NCBI GenBank assembly: GCA_001805445.1
Contig: MHGF01000008.1
Span: 1-58,812, forward strand
Source of the DNA: Omnitrophica WOR_2 bacterium GWF2_43_52
GTDB taxonomy: Bacteria; Omnitrophota; Gorgyraeia; Gygaellales; UBA12090
Length of the DNA stretch: 58,812 nt
Direction: 5' to 3'
Shown: positions 1 to 9,043 of the stretch, piece by piece
Layout: every line of letters starts with the position of its first letter
Position numbering within the stretch: the stretch's first letter is position 1
Made by a program: the position numbers and the translations under genes
The notes under the pieces: model-generated
What the model was told of the DNA's origin: nothing
Databases searched by the model: none
Seen by the model: the letters and a program-made list of their open reading frames with translations, nothing else

Positions 1-593
<593 letters not shown>

Positions 594-594
<1 letters not shown>

Positions 595-932
595 TCTAAA
601 ATATTTTTGCTGTCGCAAAAACATTTTAGAATATGTAGTTTCTTTGAGAAACTATGAATCATTAGCTATTTACCAGTAGCTAATTTTGGATTCAGACTCT
701 CGATAAAATGGGCTTATCGATGAGCTTGGCTATTTTTTTTAAATTGGAAGCAATATCTTCCAGCACTAATAATGAGTTAAAAGGCTTCCAGTTTATAGTG
801 TAGCGTGTGATGTCCCGCTTTAAAAAAGCGGGAAGTGTAATGAATCAGGGCATTACATAGTACACATTTGTCCCGCATTGCGTGTTCATCCGTGATAATG
901 ATTAAGAAAGCGGGAGATATTACACATAAATT
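594..932 (+). other. 16S-tRNA-Ile spacer with processing stems
   Basis: No gene here. A strong hairpin (arms 594-608 and 617-631, TTCTAAAATATTTTT with its complement) directly follows the 16S 3' end. Further stems are GTAGTTTC/GAAACTAT, ATTAGCTA/TAGCTAAT and TCCCGCTTT/AAAGCGGGA near 811-831. They are probably rRNA processing signals, by inference. Confidence 0.55.
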
Positions 933-1006
933 GGGCCCATAGCTCAGTTGGTTAGAGCACAGCCCTGATAAGACTGGGGTCAGTGGTTCGAATCCACTTG
1001 GGCCCA
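933..1006 (+). tRNA. tRNA-Ile (GAT)
   Basis: Complete cloverleaf: acceptor GGGCCCA pairs with TGGGCCC and discriminator A is at 1006; D arm GCTCAGTTGGTTAGAGC; anticodon loop CTGATAA with GAT; T arm AGTGG-TTCGAAT-CCACT. One C-A mismatch lies in the anticodon stem. CCA is not encoded. Its place between 16S and 23S is the usual one. Confidence 0.97.
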
Positions 1007-1012
1007 CTAATA

Positions 1013-1102
1013 CAGAGTGAAGAGGTAAGAGTGAAGAGTAAAGAAGATGGAAAAGCCGAAAATTATTTTTCTTTACTCTTAAATCTTTACTCTTAACTCT
1101 GC
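1013..1102. repeat. Inverted array of short words between the spacer tRNAs
   Basis: The left arm (about 1013-1047) is built of GAGTGAAGAG / TAAGAGT / GAGTAAAG words. The right arm (about 1070-1102) holds the complement words CTTTACTCTTAA and CTTTACTCTTAACTCTG. The arms can fold into one long hairpin. Its style matches the other word arrays in this window. Confidence 0.75.
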
Positions 1103-1108
1103 TTTTCA

Positions 1109-1181
1109 GGGGCAGTAGCTCAGCTGGGAGAGCGCCTGATTTGCATTCAGGAGGTCGGGAGTTCGATCCTCCTCTGCTCCA
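1109..1181 (+). tRNA. tRNA-Ala (TGC)
   Basis: Complete cloverleaf: acceptor GGGGCAG pairs with CTGCTCC (one G-U), discriminator A at 1181, D arm GCTCAGCTGGGAGAGC, anticodon arm CCTGA-TTTGCAT-TCAGG with TGC, T arm GGGAG-TTCGATC-CTCCT. CCA is not encoded. Normal second spacer tRNA. Confidence 0.98.
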
Positions 1182-1400
1182 CTTAAAAATTCCGACAAGG
1201 AATTTTTAAGTGGCACTAAAGCGAGCGTAATGCCGCGACAAGCGGCATAGAGAGCGTAGTGCAACAGAAGAGATTCCGACAAGGAATTTTTAAGTGGCAC
1301 TAAAGCAGCACCGCGCCAAAGCGCGGTGTAATTCACCGACAAGATAGAGAGGGTGAATTAAGCGTTAAAAGTCGCGACAAGCGGCATAGTGAGCGTGGCG
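1179..1400. repeat. Hairpin-rich repeats with GACAAG loops in the tRNA-Ala-23S spacer
   Basis: A perfect 15-bp stem (1179-1193/1199-1213) with loop GACAA starts on the last bases of tRNA-Ala. A 34-bp direct repeat occupies 1189-1222 and 1273-1306. A TGCCGC-GACAA-GCGGCA hairpin (1231-1247) recurs near 1372-1387. AATTCACC/GGGTGAATT (about 1330-1359) also has a loop starting GACAAG. From 1400 to 1647 there is only the leader of 23S, with small stems, and no gene. Confidence 0.75.
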
Positions 1401-2938
1401 GTGCGACCAATAAATCAAGCAAACTCAAGTATATTCAAGATAAAATAATACTTAGCATGTTTGAATAAATATTTTCTTCGCGGCACGTTCCGCGATTGTA
1501 GGTTCTTTGACAACTTATATAATCAAGTAACATGAGTCTTTTCTAAAGAAAAGATTCGGGTAAAACTACATAATTTTGCCAATAATGGTTCTCGGAAGGA
1601 TTTTATATGTGATGTATAAAATCGTTTAAAGAATGGAAAAACTTTTGGTCAAGCTACAAAGGGTTTATGAAGGCTGACTTGGTTATGCCAGGCGATGAAG
1701 GACGCGGTAAGCGGCGATACTGCTTGGGGTAGCTGCAAACAAGCGTTAATCCCAAGATTTCCGAATGGGGCAACCCATCCTGAGTCATATCAGGATACGC
1801 AAGCCTAAAATTTAAAATAGGGTTTGCGGGCGATACCTAGAGAATTGAAACATCTAAGTAACTAGTGGAAAAGAAAACGAATGTGATTTCCCCAGTAGTG
1901 GCGAGCGAAAAGGAAAGAGCCTAAACCCTTGACGCGCAAGTGTCAGGGGGGTTGTGGGACCTCACTGTGGTAGGTTAAGGGATAGCAGAAGTGCATGGAA
2001 AGGCACGCAATATAGAGTAAAAGCCTCGTATGCGAAATTCCAAGACCGCCTAGAGGTATCCCAAGTACTACGGGACACGTGAAACCCTGTAGGAATCCAG
2101 GCCGACCATGGCCTAAGGCTAAATACTAGGCATAGACCGATAGCGCACAAGTACCGTGAGGGAAAGTTGAAAAGAACCCCGGCTAGGGGAGTGAAATAGA
2201 ACCTAAAATCATAAACCTACAAGCTGTTGAAGGGCTATGTCCCGTCGTAAGGCGGGAAATGCCTGACAGCGTACCTTTTGTATAATGGCCCGGCGAGTTA
2301 CTGTATGGTGCAAGCTTAAGCCTTTCATGAAAGTGCATGGCGATGGCGAAGCGAAAGCGAGTCCTAAATGGGCGTCCATAGTACCATATAGTAGACCCGA
2401 AACTGAGTGATCTACCCATGGCCAGAGTGAGCCCCGACGAAAGTCGGGGGGAGGCTCGAACCCATCGGCGTTGAAAAACCGTGGGATGAGCTATGGGTCG
2501 GAGCGAAAGACTAAACAAACTCAGAAATTGCTGGTTCTCCTCGAAATAGTTTTAGGACTAGCCTTGTGCCACTACATCGTAGGGGTAGAGTGCTGAATGG
2601 ACTAGGGACCTTACCAGGTTGCCAAATCCAACCAAACTCCGAATACTACGATGACTATCACAGGAGTCAGACGGTGGGGGCTAAGCTTCATCGTCAAAAG
2701 AGAAACAGCTCAGACCTCCAGTTAAGGTCCCTAAATATAGGCTAAGTGGTAAAGGATGTAAAATCGCATAGACAATCAGGATGTTGGCTCAGAGGCAGCC
2801 ATCATTTAAAGAGTGCGTAACAGCTCACTGGTCGAGCGGTTTTGCGCCGAAGATGATCGGGGCTTAAGCCTATTACCGAAGCTGAGGATTTATTTTGGAT
2901 TCGTCCAAAATAAGTGGTAGAGGAGCGTTCTGTCATTT

Positions 2939-2969
<31 letters not shown>

Positions 2970-3611
2970 AAGACAGAAGTGAATATGTCGGGATGAGTAG
3001 CGAAAAGATCTGCGAGAAACAGATCCACCGAAAGCCTAAGGTTTCCTGGGGAAGGTTAATCCACCCAGGGTTAGTCGATCCTAAGCTGAGGCTAAACAGC
3101 GTAAGCGATGGATATGCCGTTAATATTCGGCAACTGGTTAAATGGTGCTTGAAGTTAGTGAGTGACGCGGAAGGCATGGGTCTGCCGAGTGTTGGATGTC
3201 TCGGTTCTTGTCTCGGGGACGGGATGAGGGGACCCTGAGGTTTCCGATGGGGAAGTGATTCAATGTTCATGTCGCCAAGAAAAGCTTATTAACTAAATCA
3301 TTTAGCCACTCGTACCGTAACCCGACACAGGTAGGCCTCCAGAGAATGGTAAGGTGCTCGAGAGAACCCTCGTTAAGGAACTCGGCAATCTAGCCTCGTA
3401 ACTTCGGGAGAAGAGGTACCTCAGATGGTAAGTTCATCAGAATGAAGCTGTCTGAGGTCACAGTAAAGGGGCCCGTGTGACTGTTTAGTAAAAACACAGC
3501 ACTCTGCGAACTCGAAAGAGGATGTATAGGGTGTGATACCTGCCCGGTGCTGGAAGGTTAAGGGGAGTTGTCATCCGCCGTAAGGTGGAGAAGCGGCGAA
3601 CTGAAGCCCCA

Positions 3612-3661
<50 letters not shown>

Positions 3662-4320
3662 GGGGTAAGTTCCCACGCGCACGAATGGTTTAACAACATG
3701 GGCGCTGTCTCGACGAGGGGCTCGGCGAAATTGTAGTGGCGGTGAAGATGCCGTCTACCCGCATCAAGACGAAAAGACCCCGGAACTTTTACTGTAACCT
3801 GGTATTGGATTTTGGTTCAATCTGCGTAGTATAGGTGGGAGGCTTTGAAGCCTTGGTTTTGGCTGGGGCTGAGCCGCAATGTGAAATACCACCCTTATTG
3901 AATTAAGGTTCTAACTTTGACCTCTCTATCGAGGCAGAAGACAGTGCCAGGCGGGCAGTTTGACTGGGGCGGTTCCCCTCTAAAATGTAACGAGGGGGTT
4001 CCAAGGTTGGCTCACTGCGGTCGGCAATCGCAGGTGGAGTGCAAAAGCATAAGCCAGCTTAACTGCGCATCCGACAGGACAAGCAGATACGAAAGTAGGA
4101 TTTAGTGATCCGGTGGTTGAATATGGGATCGCCATCGCTCAACGAATAATAAGTACTCCGGGGATAACAGGCTGATCGCGCTCGAGAGTTCATATCGACA
4201 GCGCGGTTTGGCACCTCGATGTCGGCTCATCCTATCCTGGGGCTGGATAAGGTCCCAAGGGTCCGGCTGTTCGCCGGTTAAAAGGGTACGCGAGCTGGGT
4301 TTAGAACGTCGTGAGACAGT

Positions 4321-4691
4321 AAAATGACCGTTGCTGTCTAAAAATCTGGCTAATTGCTGGAAAATCTGAGTATCCCGTATTACTACTTGACGATTTAGTC
4401 TCTATATGAGATCATAATCTAAAGGAGTGAAAATATATGGGTGCAGACAATCAGCAGGAAAGGCCTTAAGCACGAAGATGCACGAATAAAATAACGAATA
4501 CACACTAATTTATTTGTGTTAATTCGATAAAAATTCGTGATAATTTGTGCTCAAGGAATCTTCAGAGACTATACGCCAGACTCTCCAAAAGGAGAAGAAG
4601 ATATAGTCCGAACTGTATAGCGATATGCAGAGACGGACAGAAATGTGCCGTCCACCTAAGATGTTTTACGGCTTAGGGAGTAACAGAATTG
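4321..4691 (+). ncRNA. Group I self-splicing intron in 23S rRNA
   Basis: 371 nt inserted in the peptidyl-transferase region, just after the base I count as E. coli U2604. Exon AGACAGT can pair with the internal guide GCTGTCT (4333-4339), leaving the required U-G pair at the 5' splice site. The last intron base is G (4691). Core elements: P-like AATTGCTGGAAA (4352-4363), Q-like AATCAGCAGG (4449-4458), R-like TTCAGAGACTATA (4561-4573) and S-like AAGATATAGTCC (4598-4609), with ACTATA/TATAGT forming P7. A CTCTCC/GGAGA hairpin fits P8. No homing endonuclease frame is present. Confidence 0.93.
4469..4551. repeat. Inverted word array in the intron's P6 region
   Basis: Between the Q-like and R-like core elements lies an insert of CACGAA / GCACGAAT / AACGAAT / ACACAC words. 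They are followed by complements TTTGTGTTAATTCG, AAATTCGTG and AATTTGTGCT, so the stretch folds into one long hairpin. It extends a peripheral helix without breaking the core. Confidence 0.7.
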
Positions 4692-4996
4692 TCGGTCTCT
4701 ATCTGATGTGGGTGTAAGGATACTTGAAGAGGAGCTCCCTATAGTACGAGAGGACCTGGGGAGACGAACCTCTGGTGTTTCAGTTGTCCTGCCAAGGGCA
4801 GAAGCTGAGTAGCCATGTTCGGAAGGGATAAGCGCTGAAAGCATCTAAGTGCCAAGCCCCCCTCGAAAATAGGTATCCCTGTCCGCAAGGACTGAAGGCT
4901 GGTCGTAGACTACGACCTTGATAGGCGCAGGGTGTAAGATCCGTAAGGATTTCAGCTGATGCGTACTAATAGCCAATCGGCTTGACCTTATATATA

Positions 4997-5065
4997 GCGA
5001 AAGAGCGTATAGCGTGTAGCGTATAGGAAACTGTATGCTATTCGTTATACGCTACTAGCTACGTA
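4997..5065. repeat. Inverted word repeat between 23S and 5S
   Basis: AGCGTATAGCGTGTAGCGTATAG-type words are followed by their complement TATGCTATTCG/TTATACGCTA, giving a hairpin directly after the 23S end. It may act in processing or be another word-array element. Confidence 0.6.
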
Positions 5066-5132
5066 GGGAATTATAACTATAAACTGGTATTTTAGTTTTA
5101 CCGTATTTGATTATATAAGTTGTCATATACAT

Positions 5133-5250
5133 TTGGGGTGTCTTTACCAGAGGGGCCACACCCGTTCCCATTCCGAACACGGTAGTTAAGCCCTCTAGGG
5201 CCGATGGTACTGTAGTAGCAATGCTATGGGAGAGTAGGACGATGCTCCAT
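5133..5250 (+). rRNA. rrf: 5S ribosomal RNA
   Basis: About 116 nt. Helix I pairs TGGGGTGT (from 5134) with GATGCTCCA (to 5249), using G-U pairs. Internal landmarks are CCACACCCGTTCCCATTCCGAACAC-type loop sequence and GTAGTAGCAATGCTATGGGAGAGTAGGAC near the 3' side. It is the last gene of the rRNA operon. End positions are good to a few bases. Confidence 0.95.
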
Positions 5251-5260
5251 TTATTTAAAA

Positions 5261-5291
5261 AATCCCTATAGATAACTGTAGGGATTTTTTA
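5261..5291 (+). terminator. Rho-independent terminator of the rRNA operon
   Basis: Stem AATCCCTA (5261-5268) with TAGGGATT (5279-5286), followed by a T run. It sits 10 nt after the 5S gene. Confidence 0.9.
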
Positions 5292-5293
5292 TT

Positions 5294-5327
5294 AGTAGAG
5301 AGTAGATAGTAGTAAGTAGTTAGTAGA
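5294..5327. repeat. AGTAGTAAGTAG word array
   Basis: Stuttering GTAGAGAGTAG / ATAGTAGTAAGTAG / TTAGTAG words directly after the rRNA terminator. The same words recur at 23354-23396 (inverted), 37298-37324, 37711-37737 (inverted), 39533-39568 and 47060-47094. Confidence 0.8.
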
Positions 5328-5353
5328 AAAGAAATCGGGCTATTTTTGTTGTC

Positions 5354-5381
5354 TTGACACATGGTAAGAATATGTTAATAT
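5354..5381 (+). promoter_or_regulatory. Sigma70-type promoter of the RHH/GIY-YIG pair
   Basis: TTGACA (5354-5359), 16-bp spacer, TAATAT (5376-5381). The start would fall near 5388, 29 nt before the ATG, leaving room for the ribosome site AGAGGA. Confidence 0.65.
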
Positions 5382-5416
5382 TTAAAGAATATAGAAGAAT
5401 AAAGAGGAATCTATCT

Positions 5417-5653
5417 ATGTCTAAAGTGGTGACATTACGGTTGTCGGAAGAGGAATATAAAAAGATATCAGCCGCGGCGGGAATTGAGCATCGGCCAATT
5501 TCTAATTTTATCACAACCGGGATTCTTAAAGAAATAGAGGAGTCTTACTATGTGGACTCTATTGAGATGGCTCAGCTAAGATCGGATAAACGGTTGCAGG
5601 AGAAGTTAAAGGCGGGCCATAACGACGTAAAGCGGGGGAAGGGTAGGAATTAA
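5417..5653 (+). CDS. Ribbon-helix-helix antitoxin-like protein
   Basis: A 78-residue protein. The start at 5417 is chosen because AGAGGA lies 9 nt upstream and the fold begins MSKVVTLRLSEEEYKKI, the usual N-terminal beta strand and helix of RHH DNA-binding proteins. The tail SDKRLQEKLKAGHNDVKRG resembles the toxin-binding C-terminus of RHH antitoxins that normally precede RelE-type toxins. The stop is 1 bp before the next ATG, so the two genes are surely cotranscribed. Here the partner is not RelE but a GIY-YIG protein. It probably binds its own promoter and neutralises the partner; both are inferred. An upstream in-frame start near 5354 would overlap the promoter and is less likely. Confidence 0.85.
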   Translation: MSKVVTLRLSEEEYKKISAAAGIEHRPISNFITTGILKEIEESYYVDSIEMAQLRSDKRLQEKLKAGHNDVKRGKGRN

Positions 5654-5654
5654 T

Positions 5655-6263
5655 ATGGCTTATCTGACGGTTTTTGAGAGAAAATTAGACCAGTTGTTTC
5701 TTGATAGGACATTCAATTTGAGGTGTATGCTTGGTTTAAAAAAGCGTGGACCTAAGCCTCAAATTACACGCAAGAAAATTAATAAAGCTATTGAAGATTT
5801 GCAAGGTTTGGCATCAAGAATTTTGGCAAGTGGATTAGCAAAAAAGGAGTTTGAGGAAAATGCTGGCCCGAAAAAAGGAAGGAAAATAACTGGTAGAGGT
5901 TGGAAACCACAGAAAGAAAAATTTGACAGATGGTTTAACAAAGAGTTTCCAAATCAAGATGAACTTGTATATGTATTCTGGAATAAGGATAAATGCCTTT
6001 ACGTCGGGAGAACAGGAAATGGCGGTTCTCGCCCATCTTCGCACTTTAATAGAAAAGATATCCCGAAAATAACGCGGATCGATATTTATCCTGCTAAATC
6101 AAAAGTTTATACCCCAAAATTAGAATGTCTTGCTGTTCACCATTTTGAACCTAGAGCAAACGCTTATAAGCCATCAGAAAAGAAATGGACCAAGAAATGT
6201 CCATTGTGCGCTATACATAAGCAAATAACAGCCGAGTTAAGAAAAATTTTCAGAATGAAATAG
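5655..6263 (+). CDS. GIY-YIG nuclease domain protein, possible toxin of an RHH/GIY-YIG pair
   Basis: 202 residues. The N-terminal 90 residues are basic and helical (RGPKPQITRKKINKAIEDL). A GIY-YIG domain follows: LVYVFW (104-109), CLYVGRTG (114-121), Arg126, His130, and a candidate metal-binding Glu157 in LECLAVHHFEPRAN. A CPLC pair (182-185) near the end may bind metal. The first Gly of the family name is replaced (LVYVFW), but the Tyr, YVG, Arg and Glu positions look intact. It is read right after the RHH gene with a 1-bp gap. Such nucleases occur as homing enzymes, restriction enzymes and repair proteins; the partner gene makes a toxin role attractive but unproven. Confidence 0.75.
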   Translation: MAYLTVFERKLDQLFLDRTFNLRCMLGLKKRGPKPQITRKKINKAIEDLQGLASRILASGLAKKEFEENAGPKKGRKITGRGWKPQKEKFDRWFNKEFPNQDELVYVFWNKDKCLYVGRTGNGGSRPSSHFNRKDIPKITRIDIYPAKSKVYTPKLECLAVHHFEPRANAYKPSEKKWTKKCPLCAIHKQITAELRKIFRMK

Positions 6264-6360
6264 GAGAAGGTTACAAATAGTAAGCGAAGAAGTCAGTGCG
6301 ATTTTTCTTGTGTATCATTATTATGGCTTTAGATAAGCAAAAGCAAAGAAAGGGGAGGGT

Positions 6361-6684
6361 ATGACTATTTCAAGAAAAGGGTTTTTGAAGTCTTCGCTTG
6401 CGGCGGCAGCGGGGCTTTTAGTGAGCGGTGTAGCCGGTAAGGCAAAATTATTTGCTGATGCCGAAGTAGCTAAAGAACAGGAACAAATGTATAAAGTTGG
6501 CGATACGGTCACTCAAGCCGGCAGATATCAGTGCGCGGTGTGCGGGTTTATTGTGGAATACTTGCCTAAGCATATTGAAAAGGGAGTGACTTTCGGGATG
6601 TGCACGGTTTGTAAGTCAGGAACTGAAGATGGGCCTAAAAAAGCAAGTGAGGAATTTTGGAAATATATTGGAGCCTGTAAGTAA
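6361..6684 (+). CDS. Putative Tat-exported zinc-ribbon / rubredoxin-like protein
   Basis: 107 residues with GGGGAGGG just before the ATG. The N-terminus SRKGFLKSSLAAAAGLL looks like a twin-arginine-type signal with RK in place of RR, followed by an Ala-rich hydrophobic stretch. The mature part carries two CxxC pairs, C58-x2-C61 and C81-x2-C84, in a YQCAVCGF...GMCTVCK frame like rubredoxin or zinc-ribbon knuckles. A periplasmic redox or metal-site protein is plausible. I do not recognise a named family, and the length of the loop between the two pairs is the main uncertainty. It stands alone, followed by a long hairpin. Confidence 0.65.
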   Translation: MTISRKGFLKSSLAAAAGLLVSGVAGKAKLFADAEVAKEQEQMYKVGDTVTQAGRYQCAVCGFIVEYLPKHIEKGVTFGMCTVCKSGTEDGPKKASEEFWKYIGACK

Positions 6685-6768
6685 AAAATACATAAAAACG
6701 CGGCCTTCGTGTTATTTTGTGTAGATAGAATTATTCAGGTTTTCAAAAAACATTTGAAATCCAGCGGC

Positions 6769-6842
6769 AAAAGAGTACAATAGGTCATTGTGTTTTATCT
6801 TGTCTATCCAGCGTAAAAAAACACAATGGCCTATTATCTTTT
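6769..6842. repeat. Long imperfect inverted repeat upstream of the SulP gene
   Basis: Left arm 6769-6796 (AAAAGAGTACAATAGGTC...) and right arm 6817-6842 (ACAATGGCCTATTATCTTTT) pair over about 25 bp around a 20-nt loop. It may end the upstream transcript; there is no T run. The spacer 6685-6866 holds no gene. Confidence 0.7.
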
Positions 6843-6866
6843 ATAGAGAAAAGGAGTAAAGGGTGT

Positions 6867-8522
6867 ATGTTGTATCCAAAGCTATTTACCACACTAAAAG
6901 GTTATACTAAAGAGCAGTTTTTATCTGATTCGATAGCCGGGATAATTGTAGGGATAGTGGCGATCCCCTTGGCAATCGCCTTTGCCATTGCCTCAGGCTT
7001 ATCTCCGGAAAAAGGGTTGTTTACCGCTATCATCGGTGGTTTTTTGATTTCAGCCCTTGGCGGCAGCCGGGTGCAGATTGGCGGGCCGACAGGAGCATTT
7101 GTGATTATTGTCTACGCGATGGTGCAGAAGTACGGGGTTGACGCGTTGGTTGTGGCTACCCTGATGGCTGGATGCATTCTTGTGGTAATGGGTTTTGCCG
7201 GTTTTGGGACAATTATCAAATTTATTCCTTATTCCGTAGTCGTGGGTTTTACCAGCGGCATCGCGGTAGTAATATTTTCCTCGCAAGTCAAAGACTTTTT
7301 TGGGTTAGCTATCGACAAGGTTCCTGCTGAGTTTATAGAAAAATTGAGGGTGTTCTTTGAGTTTTTTGGCACGGTTAATCTTTACGCGTTGGCGCTTGCA
7401 TTAGTAACAGTCTTACTTATTGCTATCTGGCCAAGGCGTTTGAGAAAAGTGCCGGGTTCTCTTTTTGCTTTATTGCTCACATCGCTACTGGTTAAGCTTT
7501 TTCATCTGCCGGTTGAAACGATAGGAAGCCGTTTTGGCGAACTTCCTCATACGCTGCCCTTGCCGAAGTTTCACCCCATGGATATAAAAACCATTCAGCA
7601 TCTATTTCAGCCCGCATTCACAATAGCTGTTTTGGGCGCTATTGAGTCTCTATTGTCGTGCGTGGTTTCAGATGGCATGATTGGGGGAAAGCACCGTTCG
7701 AATATGGAGCTTATCGGCCAAGGCGCGGCTAATATCGGTTCGGCTATCTTTGGAGGGATGCCGGCAACTGGGGCCATTGCCCGCACGGTAACTAATATTA
7801 AAAATGGCGGCAGGACGCCTGTAGCGGGCATGATGCACGCGGTGACTATTCTTATTATAATGCTCTTTTTGGGGCGATGGATAAAGCTTGTGCCTCTTGC
7901 GTGTTTGGCAGGGATTCTTGTGGTGGTGGCATATCATATGAGCGAATGGCGTTCTTTTCGCGACCTTCTCAAAGGGCCCCGAGGGGATGTGGTTGTGCTC
8001 TTAGCCACTTTTCTGGTTACCATTTTTATTGACCTTACCGCCGCTATTCAACTGGGCGCTGTTTTATCAGCCTTTATATTTATGAAACGAATGTCGGATG
8101 TCCCGCATATTAAGGTTATTGCTAAGGAAATCGAGGAAGACGCGCGGGAAATAGATTTGCCGATAAATTACAAGGCGGCGATTCCAAAGGGCGTAGAAAT
8201 TTATGAAATCAACGGGCCGCTTTTCTTTGGGGTGGCTAATCAGCTGGATGAGACAGACAGGATAATCGGGGAAAAGCCCTTGGTTCGTATCTTAAGGTTC
8301 AGGGACGTGCCGCTTATTGATTCCACCGGCCTGCGCGCCTTAACGAATTTTTATCATAAGTGTAAAAAGAGCGGTATCCAGCTTATAATTACAGGCTTGC
8401 ATATTCAGCCGCTTAATGAGATGGTTAAGTCTAATCTTTACGATTTGATCGGGGAAGATAATGTTTTCTCAAATATGAATGACGCGCTTACGCGCGCGCG
8501 GGAATTTTTAGCGAAAAAATAA
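6867..8522 (+). CDS. SulP-family anion transporter with STAS domain
   Basis: 551 residues with AAAGGAG 10 nt before the ATG. About the first 420 residues are hydrophobic membrane segments with SulP hallmarks: GIIVGIVAIPLAIAFAIASG near the start, GGSRVQIGGPTGAF, and ATGAIARTVTNIKNGGRTPVAG. The C-terminal 110 residues form a STAS domain ending in the LIDSTGLRALTNF loop typical of anti-sigma antagonist-like folds. The family moves sulfate, bicarbonate or other anions, usually with Na+ or H+; the substrate cannot be told here. Length is normal. It reads alone, 14-24 bp before mazG, and may share its transcript. Confidence 0.93.
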   Translation: MLYPKLFTTLKGYTKEQFLSDSIAGIIVGIVAIPLAIAFAIASGLSPEKGLFTAIIGGFLISALGGSRVQIGGPTGAFVIIVYAMVQKYGVDALVVATLMAGCILVVMGFAGFGTIIKFIPYSVVVGFTSGIAVVIFSSQVKDFFGLAIDKVPAEFIEKLRVFFEFFGTVNLYALALALVTVLLIAIWPRRLRKVPGSLFALLLTSLLVKLFHLPVETIGSRFGELPHTLPLPKFHPMDIKTIQHLFQPAFTIAVLGAIESLLSCVVSDGMIGGKHRSNMELIGQGAANIGSAIFGGMPATGAIARTVTNIKNGGRTPVAGMMHAVTILIIMLFLGRWIKLVPLACLAGILVVVAYHMSEWRSFRDLLKGPRGDVVVLLATFLVTIFIDLTAAIQLGAVLSAFIFMKRMSDVPHIKVIAKEIEEDAREIDLPINYKAAIPKGVEIYEINGPLFFGVANQLDETDRIIGEKPLVRILRFRDVPLIDSTGLRALTNFYHKCKKSGIQLIITGLHIQPLNEMVKSNLYDLIGEDNVFSNMNDALTRAREFLAKK

Positions 8523-8545
8523 CAGAAATAGTATATTTGCCAGAA

Positions 8546-8938
8546 ATGTCCTCACGAACAAAATTTATTGAATTAAAAAAAGTTTTTGAGATTCTCCACG
8601 GCCCCAAAGGCTGCCTTTGGGATAAAAAGCAGACCCATACAACGCTTATTCCCTATTTACGTGAAGAGTCTAAGGAGTTCATTGAAACGGTTAAAAATAA
8701 TACCTATTCCCATATGAAAGAAGAATTGGGCGACTTACTGTTACAGGTGATGTTTCACGCCCAGATAGCCAAGAAAAAAGGCAAGTTTGATATTGAAGAT
8801 GTCATTGACTCTCTGGTAAAAAAATTAAAACGCCGCCATCCTCATGTGTTTGGGAACGTCAAGGTACACTCGGTTCAAGAAATTAAGGATAATTGGGATA
8901 ACATTAAGAAATTAGAAAAAACCAGCGCAACCGCGTAG
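8546..8938 (+). CDS. mazG: MazG-type nucleoside triphosphate pyrophosphohydrolase
   Basis: About 130 residues, one MazG domain rather than the two of the E. coli protein. Motifs: GPKGCLWDKKQTHTTLIPYLREESKEFIE and EELGDLLLQVMFHAQIA carry the EExxE...ExxD magnesium site, and RRHPHVFG follows. It should hydrolyse NTPs or dNTPs to monophosphates and so clean the nucleotide pool. The ATG at 8546 is preferred; a TTG at 8537 is an alternative, and neither has a clear ribosome site. The last four codons lie inside a perfect 21-bp inverted repeat, so the C-terminal SATA is repeat-derived. Confidence 0.92.
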   Translation: MSSRTKFIELKKVFEILHGPKGCLWDKKQTHTTLIPYLREESKEFIETVKNNTYSHMKEELGDLLLQVMFHAQIAKKKGKFDIEDVIDSLVKKLKRRHPHVFGNVKVHSVQEIKDNWDNIKKLEKTSATA

Positions 8939-8984
8939 GTTGCGGAAATTCTCCGTCGACACTTTTCCGCAACCTACGCGGTTG
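8928..8984. repeat. Perfect 21-bp inverted repeat overlapping the mazG 3' end
   Basis: Arms 8928-8948 and 8964-8984 (CAACCGCGTAGGTTGCGG...) are exact complements around a 15-nt loop. No T run follows, so it is more REP-like than a standard terminator. Confidence 0.9.
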
Positions 8985-9043
8985 AATTGGAAGGTTATGG
9001 AAATAAAGGTTGAAAGGTTGGCTCAGGAAGAGCTTAAAATAAG

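Noticed and set aside
4321-4691. Intron considered as a 23S intervening sequence or a group II intron
   Set aside because: Group I core elements, the P1 U-G pair and the terminal G are all present; no domain V-like sequence of group II is seen.
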